Origin: Marinobacter oulmenensis
Lineage (GTDB): Bacteria > Pseudomonadota > Gammaproteobacteria > Pseudomonadales > Oleiphilaceae
Assembly: GCF_014201735.1 (NCBI RefSeq)
Contig: NZ_JACHFE010000008.1
Span: 116,487 to 180,486, forward strand
DNA length: 64,000 nucleotides
Direction of reading: 5' to 3'
Under the pieces are notes generated by a model. It was not told where the DNA came from, searched no databases, and saw only the letters and a list, made by a program, of their open reading frames with translations. Position 1 is the first letter of the stretch; each line of letters begins with the position of its first letter. Shown here piece by piece: positions 40,039 through 49,132 of this stretch. The position numbers and the translations under genes are program-made.

Positions 40039-40510
40039 TCAGATCAGTGTACTGTTTGTCTGCCTCGGCAATATCTGCCGTTCGCCCAGTGCCGAGGGGG
40101 TGTTCCGCAAACTGGCCGCCGAGCAGGGCCTTGCGGATCGGCTACACGTTGAATCCTGCGGTACCGGCAACTGGCATGTGGGCTCGGCGCCGGACCCGCG
40201 GGCCAGCTCGGCTGCCGCCGAGCGCGGTGTGGATCTGTCCGGCTTGCGGGCGCGCCAGTTGAAGGTCGAGGACCTGGACTGTTTTGACTATGTGCTGACC
40301 ATGGATCGTGCCAACCAGGCCGATGTCCGGGAAATCTGGCACCAGAACGGAGGCACCGAACCGAAACTGTTCCTGGAGTACGGTCATTCCGGCCGTGCCG
40401 AAGTGCCAGATCCGTATTATGGCGGTGATGACGGGTTCGACCAGGTGCTGGATCTGATCGAGGAGGCCAGTGCCGGCCTGCTGGATGATATCCGGAGCCG
40501 ACTGGCTTGA
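40031..40510 (+). CDS. low-molecular-weight protein-tyrosine phosphatase
   Basis: This 159-aa protein has the P-loop [14 protein letters not shown] (Cys11, Arg17) and the catalytic-acid motif DPYYGG. Such enzymes dephosphorylate phosphotyrosine; the Wzb type controls a polysaccharide autokinase, but no kinase gene is near. Its overlaps with kdsB (8 bases) and murB (4 bases) show it belongs to the envelope operon. The substrate is not known. Confidence 0.92.
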   Translation: MSDQISVLFVCLGNICRSPSAEGVFRKLAAEQGLADRLHVESCGTGNWHVGSAPDPRASSAAAERGVDLSGLRARQLKVEDLDCFDYVLTMDRANQADVREIWHQNGGTEPKLFLEYGHSGRAEVPDPYYGGDDGFDQVLDLIEEASAGLLDDIRSRLA

Positions 40511-41538
40511 AGCCGCCGGTGAACCTGCAGGAGCAGGTAAGCCTTGGTCCTCTCAACACCCTGGCTGTGGATGCCAGAGCCCGCTACTTTCTGGACGTCA
40601 AAGCCGTTGGCGAGCTTGAACAGGCCCTGGCCTGGGCCGATTCCCGCCAACTGGACGTGCTGGTACTGGGTGGTGGCAGCAACCTGGTGTTTGCCGGGGA
40701 CTACGACGGCCTGGTGATTCACATGGCCCTGCGCGGGCGCCATTGGGAACAGGTGACGGACGACGGTGCGGTGCTGGTCCTGCCAGCCGGCGAGAACTGG
40801 CATGAATCGGTGCTATACGCCGCAGGGGCGGGTTACCGGGGCATTGAAAACCTGGCCCTGATTCCCGGAACGGCCGGGGCAGCGCCGGTCCAGAACATTG
40901 GCGCCTACGGTGTTGAGCTGTGTGACAGCCTCCAGTCGGTGACGGTCTGGGACCGTCGCTTTGGTCGCCAGCAGACGCTGGATCGTGACCGTTGTGGTTT
41001 TGGCTATCGTGACAGCCTGTTCAAGCATGAGCCCGGGCGCTACATCATTCTGGACATACGCCTGCGCCTGTCCCGCCATGCCCCGTTCTCCCTGGGGTAC
41101 GGGGATCTGAATGAGTACCTCGCCGATAGCGATCCGGCCAATCTGACACCACTGGCAGTGGCCCGGGCGGTGATGGCGGTGCGGCACCGGAAGCTGCCGG
41201 ACCCGTCAGTGCTGCCCAACGCCGGCAGTTTCTTCAAAAACCCCATTGTCACCGAAGAGCAGTTCCAGAGCCTGCAGGCCCGGCATCCCGATCTGGTGTC
41301 CTATCCGGTTGAGGGGGGCGTCAAACTGGCTGCCGGCTGGTTGATCGACCAGGCCGGGTGGAAAGGTTTCCGTAACGAACGGGTAGGGGTCCACAATCGC
41401 CAGGCTCTGGTGCTGATCAACCATTCGCAGGGTTCCGGGGCAGACGTGCTGGCCCTGGCCGAATCAATCCAGGCGTCCGTTCGGGCGATGTTTGGTGTTG
41501 AGCTGGAGATGGAGCCCGGGGTGATCGGGCTCCATTGA
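40507..41538 (+). CDS. murB: UDP-N-acetylenolpyruvoylglucosamine reductase MurB
   Basis: This FAD enzyme reduces UDP-GlcNAc-enolpyruvate to UDP-MurNAc in peptidoglycan synthesis. VLGGGSNLVFAGDYDGLVI, GIENLALIPGTAGAAPVQNIGAYG and the Ser-containing LPNAGSFFKNP loop are diagnostic of type I MurB. The start may be TTG 40507 (overlapping the upstream stop, 343 aa) or GTG 40519 (MNLQEQVSLGPLNTLAV, 339 aa); neither has a strong ribosome binding site. A weak terminator follows, shared with convergent proS. Confidence 0.94.
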   Translation: MKPPVNLQEQVSLGPLNTLAVDARARYFLDVKAVGELEQALAWADSRQLDVLVLGGGSNLVFAGDYDGLVIHMALRGRHWEQVTDDGAVLVLPAGENWHESVLYAAGAGYRGIENLALIPGTAGAAPVQNIGAYGVELCDSLQSVTVWDRRFGRQQTLDRDRCGFGYRDSLFKHEPGRYIILDIRLRLSRHAPFSLGYGDLNEYLADSDPANLTPLAVARAVMAVRHRKLPDPSVLPNAGSFFKNPIVTEEQFQSLQARHPDLVSYPVEGGVKLAAGWLIDQAGWKGFRNERVGVHNRQALVLINHSQGSGADVLALAESIQASVRAMFGVELEMEPGVIGLH

Positions 41539-41547
41539 GGGTGACAA

Positions 41548-41569
41548 AGGGCCCGCAGGCGCGGGCCCT
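41548..41569. terminator. hairpin between convergent murB and proS
   Basis: AGGGCCCGC-AGGC-GCGGGCCCT is a perfect 9-bp stem located between the two stop codons. On the minus strand it is followed by only TTTGTCA and on the plus strand by no T-run, so termination would be modest. It may work mainly as a 3'-end stabiliser. Confidence 0.6.
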
Positions 41570-41574
41570 GAGGC

Positions 41575-43308
41575 TCAGAGCCCGCCTTTCGGAGCCTTCT
41601 GGACCAGGAAGGACAGGGCTTCTTCAACCGGGATGTCCTGTTTTTCCTCGTCGGTACGGCCCTTGTACTCCAGGGTGCCGGCGCCCAGGCCCCGTTCCGA
41701 AACGACCAGACGGTGGGGAATGCCGATCAGCTCAATGTCCGCAAACTTGACCCCTGGACGATCATTGCGATCGTCCAGCAGGACGTCGTATCCGGCCTGG
41801 CGCAGCTGTTCGTAGAGTTTCTCCCCGGCTTCGGCAACCACCGGTGACTTGTGACCGTTGAGAGTGACAATGGCCACCTCGAAGGGCGCGATGGCCTGGG
41901 GCCAGATGATGCCTTTGTCATCGTGGTTCTGTTCGATGGCAGCGGCGACAATCCGGGAAACACCAATACCGTAACAGCCCATTTCCAGGATGGCCGCCTT
42001 GCCGTTCTCATCAAGCACGGTGGCATTCATGGCTTTGCTGTATTTGTTGCCCAGTTTGAAAATGTGGCCAACCTCAATGCCCCGACGAATCTCCAGGGTG
42101 CCCTTGCCATCCGGGCTGGCGTCGCCCTCGACTACGTCGCGCAGGTCTTCCACGCGGCCCAGGGGCATGTCACGCTCCCAGTTGACGCCGGTGAGATGGT
42201 AATCGTCACGGTTCGCGCCGCACACGAAGTCCGCCAGATGGGCGGCGCTGCGGTCAACAATGATCGGCACCGGCAGCTTCACCGGGCCAATAGAGCCGGG
42301 CTGGCAGCCCACGGCGTTCTCGATTTCCTCATCGGTGGCCATGGTCAGCGGCTCAGCCACGCCAGGGAGGTTTTCGGCCTTGATTTCGTTGAGGTTGTGA
42401 TCCCCTCGCAGAATCAGGGCAACCAGGCCGGACTGGCCGTTCTCGTCCTCTTCGCCCTTGACCAGCAACGTCTTCACTGACTGCTCGGGGGGCAGCCTAA
42501 GGTAGTTCGACACCGCTTCGATGGTGCGCTGGCCCGGGGTGTGTACTTCCTGCATGTCCTGGCTCGGGGCGGGGCGGTCCCCCTGGGGAGGCAGGGCCAC
42601 GGCTTTTTCAATGTTGGCGGCGTAGTTGCTGCCGGTGCTGAAGATAACGGCATCCTCGCCGGAATCCGCCAGTACATGAAATTCATGGGAGGCGCTGCCG
42701 CCAATGGCGCCGGAGTCCGCCTCCACCGGGCGGTAGTCCAGGCCCAGACGGTCGAAGATGTTGCAGTAGGTCCGGTGCATGACCTGGTAGGTTTCCTCCA
42801 GGGAGTCACCATCCAGGTGGAAGGAGTAGGCGTCCTTCATGATGAATTCACGGGCCCGCATGACCCCGAAGCGGGGGCGCCGCTCGTCCCGGAACTTGGT
42901 CTGGATCTGGTAGAAGTTGGCCGGCAGTTCCTTGTAGCTTTTCAGCTCATTGCGGATCAGGTCGGTGATCACCTCTTCGTGGGTCGGACCAAAGCAGAAG
43001 TCCCGACCGTGCCGGTCATTCATGCGCAGCAATTCGCCACCGTACTGCTCCCAGCGTCCGGACTCCTGCCAGAGCTCTGCCGGCTGTACTGCGGGCATCA
43101 GCACTTCCTGGGCGCCGCTCTTGTCCATTTCCTCGCGGACGATCCGTTCCACCTTGCGCAGGGTGCGCAGACCCATTGGCAGCCAGGTGTAAAGGCCGGC
43201 GGCCAGTTTGCGGATCATGCCGGCTCGCAGCATCAACTGGTGGCTGACAATTTCCGCGTCGGCGGGAGTTTCTTTCTGGGTGGCAATCAGATAACGGCTT
43301 GCTCGCAT
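41575..43308 (-). CDS. proS: prolyl-tRNA synthetase ProS (bacterial type)
   Basis: This 577-aa class II synthetase charges tRNA-Pro. The start [20 protein letters not shown] matches the family; motif 2 ([24 protein letters not shown]), the INS editing insert (about 220-400) and motif 3 ([20 protein letters not shown]) are visible. The C-terminal anticodon-binding domain includes [21 protein letters not shown] 43308 is preferred to the longer frame to 43353. Length is normal. Confidence 0.97.
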   Translation of the reverse strand: MRASRYLIATQKETPADAEIVSHQLMLRAGMIRKLAAGLYTWLPMGLRTLRKVERIVREEMDKSGAQEVLMPAVQPAELWQESGRWEQYGGELLRMNDRHGRDFCFGPTHEEVITDLIRNELKSYKELPANFYQIQTKFRDERRPRFGVMRAREFIMKDAYSFHLDGDSLEETYQVMHRTYCNIFDRLGLDYRPVEADSGAIGGSASHEFHVLADSGEDAVIFSTGSNYAANIEKAVALPPQGDRPAPSQDMQEVHTPGQRTIEAVSNYLRLPPEQSVKTLLVKGEEDENGQSGLVALILRGDHNLNEIKAENLPGVAEPLTMATDEEIENAVGCQPGSIGPVKLPVPIIVDRSAAHLADFVCGANRDDYHLTGVNWERDMPLGRVEDLRDVVEGDASPDGKGTLEIRRGIEVGHIFKLGNKYSKAMNATVLDENGKAAILEMGCYGIGVSRIVAAAIEQNHDDKGIIWPQAIAPFEVAIVTLNGHKSPVVAEAGEKLYEQLRQAGYDVLLDDRNDRPGVKFADIELIGIPHRLVVSERGLGAGTLEYKGRTDEEKQDIPVEEALSFLVQKAPKGGL

Positions 43309-43443
43309 CGTGTCTTCCGCTTTCCTGAAACATGAAGGGGTGTCACCGGGCACATCGCAGACGGTCGGTTCTGTGTGAACGGCCCGGGTTCTTTTTTTGA
43401 GAGGGATATTGTACGGAGCCTGATGAATAAGGTACAGGCTCGG

Positions 43444-43941
43444 TCACGACAGGTAGTCCAGGGGCAGGGCCGTGCTGTCGATGACCCGGCGCAGTACAAA
43501 GCTCGAATGCACCCCGCTGACCCCGGGAATGCGGGTCACGTAATTGAGCAGGAACTGGTGGTAGGAGTCCATGTCCGGCACGACGACTTTGAGCATGTAA
43601 TCGGCGTTCTGGCCGGTGATGAGATAACACTCCTGAACTTCCGGATGCTGGCCGATCTGTTCCTCGAAGGCCGAGAACCGTTCGGGCGTGTGCCGGTCCA
43701 TGCCGATCAGGATTATGGCGGTCAGAGACAGCCCCAGCTTCTTGTGATCCAGAATGGTGACAGAGCGGACGATGATGCCGGCGTCCTCCAGTGCCCGCAC
43801 CCGCCGCAGGCAGGGGGAGGGAGACAGGCCCACGCGTTCCGCCAGTTGCTGGTTGGTGAGCGAGCCATCGGCCTGCAACTGTTCAAGGATTTTGCGGTCC
43901 GTTCTGTCAATTCTGGCTAATGGTTTTTCATTTTCAGGCAT
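43444..43941 (-). CDS. Lrp/AsnC-family transcriptional regulator
   Basis: This 165-aa protein has an N-terminal HTH (residues about 12-60, with ILEQLQADGSLTNQQLAERVG and SPSPCLRRVRALEDAG) and a C-terminal RAM/AsnC ligand domain (about 75-150). Its length and sequence fit the Lrp branch. It is divergent from leuA across about 140 bases, and Lrp is a known leucine-responsive regulator, so control of leuA is plausible. Start ATG 43941; the frame is open ten codons more. Confidence 0.88.
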   Translation of the reverse strand: MPENEKPLARIDRTDRKILEQLQADGSLTNQQLAERVGLSPSPCLRRVRALEDAGIIVRSVTILDHKKLGLSLTAIILIGMDRHTPERFSAFEEQIGQHPEVQECYLITGQNADYMLKVVVPDMDSYHQFLLNYVTRIPGVSGVHSSFVLRRVIDSTALPLDYLS

Positions 43942-44080
43942 AATATTTCTTAAATGTTCTTCTAATGGCAATTTAATGCCTGAAAACTAGCGGCTTTCGG
44001 GTGAAATAGCAACCAAATAGCGTTGCATCGGCGTTACACTGTTCCCAGACTCATCAATGACCAACAGGGAACACAGACTC

Positions 44081-45784
44081 ATGGCTTTTGATCATCGCAA
44101 ATACGCTGCTTTCAAGCCGGTTGCCAAGAAAGACCGGCGCTGGCCTGATCAGGTGATTGAAAAGGCACCGACCTGGTGCGCGGTTGATCTCCGCGATGGC
44201 AACCAGGCGCTGGTCAAGCCCATGTCTGTGGCCCAGAAACAGCGGCTGTTTGATCTGCTGGTCAAGCTTGGCTTCAAGCAGATCGAAATCGGCTTTCCGG
44301 CCGCCAGTCAGCCGGACTTTGATTTCTGCCGCAAGCTGATCGAGGAAAACCGGATTCCCGAGGATGTGCAGATCCAGGTGCTCACCCAGGCCCGCCCGGA
44401 GCTGATCGAGCGCACCTACGAGGCGCTGAAGGGAGCGCGCAAGGCCATCGTCCATGTCTACAACTCCACCTCGACGGTGCAGCGGGAGCAGGTGTTCGGC
44501 ATGGACCGGGCCGGCATTCGTGACATTGCCGTGCGTGGGGCCACGGTGGTCCGCGATATGGCCCGTGACTATCCGGAAACCGAGTGGACCTTCCAGTATT
44601 CGCCGGAGAGTTTTACCGGCACCGAACTGGATTTCGCCGCGGAAGTGATCGATGCCGTTAACGAGGTATGGCGTCCGGACCAGGGCCAGCCGGTGATCAT
44701 CAACCTGCCGGCCACTGTGGAGATGGCCACACCCAATGTGTTCGCCGATCAGATCGAGTGGATCTGCGACACCGTCCGGTTCCGCGAACACATCAGCATC
44801 AGTGTGCACACCCACAACGACCGGGGGTGCGGGGTCGCCGCAGCGGAGCTGGCGGTGATGGCCGGTGCCGACCGGGTGGAAGGCACGCTGATGGGCAATG
44901 GCGAGCGCACCGGCAACATGGACCTGGTGACCATGGCGATGAACCTGTATTCCCAAGGTGTGGATCCGACCGTCGATCTGTCCGGTATGGCCGAAATCAC
45001 CGAGGTGGTGGAAGCCTGCACCGAAATTTCCACTCACCCGCGCCATCCCTACGCCGGTGAGCTGGTGTTCACCGCATTCTCCGGCAGTCACCAGGATGCC
45101 ATTCGCAAATGCCTGGCCCGCCGGGACGAGGGTGATGTCTGGAACGTTGCTTACCTGCCGATTGATCCGTCCGATGTTGGCCGTCGTTACGAGGAAGTGG
45201 TCCGCATCAACAGCCAGTCCGGCAAGGGCGGTGTGGCCTACGTACTGGAGCGTGATTACGACATCAGCCTGCCGCGCTGGCTGCAGATCGAGTTCAGTAA
45301 AGTGGTTCAGCGTGAGGCGGAAACCGGTGGCGGCGAAATCGATTCCCATACCATTCACCGGCTGTTTGAAGAGCGCTACCTGAAAGTTCACGATGCCTGG
45401 GCGCTGCGCTCCTATGACCTGCACCGGGACGAAGCCGGTGTCCGGGCCGATGTCATGGTGGGGCGTGAAGGCGCAACCATGAAGCTCGAAGGGGCTGGCC
45501 TGGGTGCGGTTGAGGCTGTTTCGGACGCGCTGGCGACCCGTTTCGGGGTGTCGGTTGCGGTGGAAGCCTACGATGAGTACGCCCTGGGCGAGGGCACCAA
45601 CGCCAACGCGCTGGCCTGTATTCGTCTGACTGCTAACGGTGAGCCCTGCAGCGCGGCCGCGCTGGCCGAGGATACCACCTCGGCAACCCTGCAGGCGCTG
45701 CTCTCTGCCGTGGCCCAAGTGGTGGGTGATGGCGGCGCGTCAGTCAGTCATGCCCATCAGAAAGAGACGGCCGACGCCTCCTGA
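44081..45784 (+). CDS. leuA: 2-isopropylmalate synthase LeuA (long form)
   Basis: This 567-aa enzyme catalyses the first committed step of leucine synthesis. The TIM-barrel motif WCAVDLRDGNQALVKPM is near the start. Metal-binding HTHNDRGCGVAAAELAVMAGADRVEG is central, and the C-terminal allosteric LeuA dimer domain (about 440-560) binds leucine. It is the type II LeuA seen in Pseudomonas, with about 556-570 aa. ATG 44081 (MAFDHRKYAAFKP) is preferred; the frame is open to 44057. leuBCD are not nearby. Confidence 0.95.
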   Translation: MAFDHRKYAAFKPVAKKDRRWPDQVIEKAPTWCAVDLRDGNQALVKPMSVAQKQRLFDLLVKLGFKQIEIGFPAASQPDFDFCRKLIEENRIPEDVQIQVLTQARPELIERTYEALKGARKAIVHVYNSTSTVQREQVFGMDRAGIRDIAVRGATVVRDMARDYPETEWTFQYSPESFTGTELDFAAEVIDAVNEVWRPDQGQPVIINLPATVEMATPNVFADQIEWICDTVRFREHISISVHTHNDRGCGVAAAELAVMAGADRVEGTLMGNGERTGNMDLVTMAMNLYSQGVDPTVDLSGMAEITEVVEACTEISTHPRHPYAGELVFTAFSGSHQDAIRKCLARRDEGDVWNVAYLPIDPSDVGRRYEEVVRINSQSGKGGVAYVLERDYDISLPRWLQIEFSKVVQREAETGGGEIDSHTIHRLFEERYLKVHDAWALRSYDLHRDEAGVRADVMVGREGATMKLEGAGLGAVEAVSDALATRFGVSVAVEAYDEYALGEGTNANALACIRLTANGEPCSAAALAEDTTSATLQALLSAVAQVVGDGGASVSHAHQKETADAS

Positions 45785-45815
45785 CCCTGCCCGGCCACGG
45801 CCTGGCCGGGTGTGC

Positions 45816-46589
45816 TCAGGCCACCACCATCATGGCGCCGCTGGCCTGAATGGCCTGGGCAAGGTGGGGATGGGGTGCGGTGTCGGAGATGACGTGCCGC
45901 ACCTTTGAAAGGGGGCAGACCTTTTCGAGCTTCCCCGGCCCGAATTTTGAGTGATCCACCAGCAGGGCGGTGTACCTGCTGCGATGGATCATGGTTCGTT
46001 TCAGGCTGGCCACTTCCGAATTCACTTCCGTGGGCCCTTCTTCGGTCATCGCACCGCAACTGGACACACACAGGTCCGCCTGGAAATTCTGCAGGTACTC
46101 GGTGGTCAGGCTGCCCAGGCTGGCGTTTTCATGGGCGTCAAAGCGGCCGGGCAGCATCAGTACTTCCATTCCCGGGTTGTCCGCCAGTGCGTTGGCGACC
46201 GCAAAACTGTTGGTCAGTATGGTCAGGCGCTCACGGTGCAGCGCCAGCATGCCGGCAAAATGCACGCAGGTGGCGCTGGCATCAATCATCAGTACGTCGC
46301 CGTCCCTCACCAGTTGCAGCGCTTCCGCTGCCATCCTCTGTCGTTCTTCCACCAGCATGGTGGCCCGCTGGGCCAGATCCGGCTCGTTGGCGGTCTGCAA
46401 TGCTGCAGCCCCGCCATAGGAGCGCAGGAGCAGCCCCTGCTCCGCCATCCCGTCGATATCCCGCCTGACGGTTTCCGCTGATACCCCGAACAGGGTGGCC
46501 AGTTCCGCAATCTGGACCACCGGCTGATGCCTGAGCATCTGGGATATTTCCAGCCATCGTTGTTGCCAGTTGCGTTTCCTGGTGCCCAT
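45816..46589 (-). CDS. DeoR-family transcriptional regulator of the amino-alcohol operon
   Basis: This 257-aa protein has an N-terminal DeoR HTH (about 15-55; QIAELATLFGVSAETVRRDI) and a C-terminal DeoR effector domain (about 75-235) with LMIDASATCVHFAGML. DeoR proteins are usually repressors that sense phosphorylated ligands. Here that would fit a phospho-amino-alcohol produced by the operon's kinase. ATG 46589 has GGGG upstream and is preferred over TTG 46601. It is divergent from the operon over 256 bases. Confidence 0.88.
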   Translation of the reverse strand: MGTRKRNWQQRWLEISQMLRHQPVVQIAELATLFGVSAETVRRDIDGMAEQGLLLRSYGGAAALQTANEPDLAQRATMLVEERQRMAAEALQLVRDGDVLMIDASATCVHFAGMLALHRERLTILTNSFAVANALADNPGMEVLMLPGRFDAHENASLGSLTTEYLQNFQADLCVSSCGAMTEEGPTEVNSEVASLKRTMIHRSRYTALLVDHSKFGPGKLEKVCPLSKVRHVISDTAPHPHLAQAIQASGAMMVVA

Positions 46590-46653
46590 GGTATGCCCCA
46601 ATGTGGTGAGTGCAACATTAACTTGAGCGTTTTCAGGTCATTTGTGTGGAAGG

Positions 46654-46815
46654 TGCCACGACCTGGTGCATGTTCTGAACATAGCGTTTTGCCCGGTAAT
46701 AAGCAAATTAAATGCTATAACCCTATGATAAGAAATAAATAGTGCCACTTATATGAGGCTGTTCCATAAATTGGCCTGAATAATGCTGCGGGTCGACTGG
46801 GTTCAAAATGTGGCA
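46654..46815. promoter_or_regulatory. three TGCCAC/GTGGCA copies in the divergent promoter region
   Basis: TGCCAC occurs at 46654-46659 and 46743-46748, and GTGGCA (its complement) at 46810-46815. All three lie in the 256-base region between the DeoR gene and the solute-binding protein gene. The first two are preceded by G (GTGCCAC). Three copies of one hexamer in such a region would be uncommon by chance, so they are candidate DeoR operators. The flanks differ, so this is only a suggestion. Confidence 0.35.
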
Positions 46816-46845
46816 ACTACCAAATATGGCTGTGAGGGAACAAAC

Positions 46846-48009
46846 ATGTCCAAGTTCAACGTGAACCGCCGTGACTTTCTGAAAGGTATGGGGATGGCTG
46901 CCGGTGCAGCTGCTGTTCCCGGTACGCTCTGGTCCAACCCGGGCTGGGCCGCGTCCGCTGACCGCGCACGAGAACTGAATATTCTGGTCTGGGAGGGCTA
47001 CAACTCCCCGAATGTGCTCGATCCTTTCCGGACCTCGTTTGACACAAAGGTCTCAGCCCAGAACGTGATCTCCGATCCGGATGCGGTCAACAAACTGCGT
47101 GCCGGTGAAACCAAGGTCTGGGACCTGGTGAACCTGAACAACCCCTGGGCCCGGGAAATGCTGTACCCGGAAGGGCTGATCAAACCGCTCGATCAGGACC
47201 GTTTCCGCCCGTATTTCGACCGCATGCTCGAAGAATTCAAATGGCCTTACAAGTGGGCCATGAGTCTTGATCAGAAAGAACTGCTGGGTATGACCCAGCG
47301 TTTCGGCCCGCTGTCGTTCGTCGTCAACACCGACAAGATTTCCCGTGCCACCGCTGAAGATCAGGGCTTCAACCTGTTTATGGATCCGGCCATGAAAGGT
47401 CGCTACGGCATGCTGACCTGGGCCAACTGGAACATCTACCACATGTGTATCACGGCCGGCTTCACGCCGTTCAAGGAACACACCGAAGCCGAGTTCAAGG
47501 AATTCGAGAAGGTGGCCCGTTACCTGTTCAAGAACGCCAAGCTGTTGTCAGACGACCACCTGATGATGAACCAGGCCCTGATCACCGGCAGCATCGATGC
47601 CTACTTCACCGGCGGTACCTATTCCTGTTCCATCGCGCGGATGGACGGCTTCTCCAACGTGCGCGGCATCACGCCCAAGTCCGGCCCGATCAATGGCAAG
47701 GGCGGCATCGTCTGGATCGAGGTGACCTCTGTGGTCAACAACCCGCAACTGTCGCCGCGGGCCGAGGACTTCCTCGAGTACGTGCAGCGTCCGGACGTTT
47801 CCAAGCAGGTGGCCTTTGCCGAGGGTTCCCACAACCCGGTCACCCAGCTGGGCATGAAAGAAGTCCGGGATGCGTTCAGCAAGGAAGAGCTGGATGCCAT
47901 CCAGTACGACAGCCTCGAATGGGAGCTGGAGCACTGCGCCGATTACGACGTCAACCCGGACTACGACCGGATGCTGGAAATCTACACCCAGGCGCGCCGC
48001 GAGGCCTGA
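46846..48009 (+). CDS. Tat-exported periplasmic solute-binding protein (PotD/PotF-like)
   Basis: This 387-aa protein has a twin-arginine signal (NRRDFLKGMGMAAGAAAVPG), with cleavage likely after GWAAS-A near residue 37. The remainder is a type 2 binding protein of the spermidine/putrescine class: ILVWEGYNSPNVLDPF, LRAGETKVWDLVNLNNPW, FVVNTDKIS and YFTGGTYSCSIARMD. The substrate should be a small cation-like amine; ethanolamine or a related amino alcohol is inferred from the downstream eutBC. ATG 46846 has GAGGGAA upstream. A perfect hairpin follows. Confidence 0.9.
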   Translation: MSKFNVNRRDFLKGMGMAAGAAAVPGTLWSNPGWAASADRARELNILVWEGYNSPNVLDPFRTSFDTKVSAQNVISDPDAVNKLRAGETKVWDLVNLNNPWAREMLYPEGLIKPLDQDRFRPYFDRMLEEFKWPYKWAMSLDQKELLGMTQRFGPLSFVVNTDKISRATAEDQGFNLFMDPAMKGRYGMLTWANWNIYHMCITAGFTPFKEHTEAEFKEFEKVARYLFKNAKLLSDDHLMMNQALITGSIDAYFTGGTYSCSIARMDGFSNVRGITPKSGPINGKGGIVWIEVTSVVNNPQLSPRAEDFLEYVQRPDVSKQVAFAEGSHNPVTQLGMKEVRDAFSKEELDAIQYDSLEWELEHCADYDVNPDYDRMLEIYTQARREA

Positions 48010-48016
48010 TGCGTCA

Positions 48017-48044
48017 CCCGGCCGGCTGGCAGCAGCCGGCCGGG
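48017..48044 (+). promoter_or_regulatory. intra-operon hairpin after the solute-binding protein gene
   Basis: CCCGGCCGGCT-GGCAGC-AGCCGGCCGGG is a perfect 11-bp GC stem with a six-base loop. It begins seven bases after the binding-protein stop and ends 23 bases before the ATPase start. There is no T-run, so it is not a full terminator. Such hairpins commonly protect the 3' end of the upstream message and raise the level of binding protein over membrane parts. Confidence 0.75.
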
Positions 48045-48067
48045 ACTACCTGTTACTGGAGATGGCC

Positions 48068-49120
48068 ATGAGTGAGACGATCCTTGAACTCAAGGGCGTA
48101 GAGAAGTACTTCGGTGACTTTGTTGCCGTTGAGCGCATCAATCTGTCGGTGAAGGATGGGGAGTTTTTCACCCTGGTGGGCCCCTCCGGCAGCGGCAAGA
48201 CCACGATGATCCGTATGCTGGTGGGCATGGACAAGCCTTCCCGCGGCGACATCCTGATGTCCGGCGAGCGGGTCAATGATGTACCGGCCAACCGCCGGCC
48301 AACCTGTATGGTTTTCCAGTCGCTGGCGCTGTTTCCGCACAAGAGCGTCGGTGAAAACATCGAGTTTCCCCTGAAACTCCGGGGCGAAGCCAAGCATAAC
48401 CGCAAGACCCGCGCCATTGAGCTGCTCGAGCAGCTGCACCTGTCCGAATCCTATTACAGCAAGAAGGTCAGCGAATGCTCCGGTGGTGAGCGCCAGCGGG
48501 TGGCCCTGGCAAGGGCCCTGGCGTTTGACCCGCAGATCCTGTTTTTCGATGAACCGCTGTCCGCCCTTGATTACCGCCTGCGCAAGACCCTGGAAAAAGA
48601 ACTGAAGGATATCCAGCGGCGCACCGGTAAAACCTTTGTTTACATCACCCACTCCCTGGAGGAGGCGATGGTGATGAGTGATCGCATCGCGATCATGCGC
48701 AAGGGCCGGATCGTCCAGGTGGGCACACCGGATGAGATCTACAACAACCCCGCCAACGGTTTTGTCGCCCAGTTCATGGGTGAGGTGAACGAGTTCCGGG
48801 TCAGCCGCAAGGATTCACAGTGGCTTGAGGACACCGAAACCGGCGCGCAATACCCGGCGCCCCCTGACAGTCCGGTGGATGAGGGGGTTCTGATTGTCCG
48901 GCCCGAGCGCATCCGCCTGCTATCGGCGGACGAGAAGGCCGACAGCACCTTTGAGGGCGTTGTCGAGCACCAGTATGTGCTCGGTTCCCGGGTTCAGTAT
49001 CAGGTTCGCGTCAAGGAGCGGGCCCTGCTGGTGGAAACCATGATTGGTCAGCCTTTCGGAGTGGGCGACAGCGTCAGCCTGGGCTGGGATGCCGATCAGT
49101 CCGTGCTGATGTCGGAATAG
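48068..49120 (+). CDS. ABC transporter ATPase (PotA/PotG-like)
   Basis: This 350-aa ATPase has Walker A GPSGSGKTTMIRMLVGMDKP, signature CSGGERQRVALARALAFDP (LSGGQ variant), Walker B ILFFDEPLSALD, H-loop ITHSLEEAM and a C-terminal TOBE domain (about 255-345). The ATG at 48068 (MSETILELKG) is decided by GGAG six bases upstream; ATG 48062 would be too close to it. It energises the two following permeases. Confidence 0.94.
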   Translation: MSETILELKGVEKYFGDFVAVERINLSVKDGEFFTLVGPSGSGKTTMIRMLVGMDKPSRGDILMSGERVNDVPANRRPTCMVFQSLALFPHKSVGENIEFPLKLRGEAKHNRKTRAIELLEQLHLSESYYSKKVSECSGGERQRVALARALAFDPQILFFDEPLSALDYRLRKTLEKELKDIQRRTGKTFVYITHSLEEAMVMSDRIAIMRKGRIVQVGTPDEIYNNPANGFVAQFMGEVNEFRVSRKDSQWLEDTETGAQYPAPPDSPVDEGVLIVRPERIRLLSADEKADSTFEGVVEHQYVLGSRVQYQVRVKERALLVETMIGQPFGVGDSVSLGWDADQSVLMSE

Positions 49121-49132
49121 GGGAGTGATGCC

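Noticed and set aside
44054..45718. 554-codon open frame antisense to leuA
   Set aside because: It fully overlaps a clear LeuA, is rich in His, Gly and Arg, and shows no domain pattern.
46689..46715. Sigma-70 promoter TTGCCC ... TATAAC before the amino-alcohol operon
   Set aside because: The spacer is about 21 bases, too long for a normal promoter, so I did not list it.
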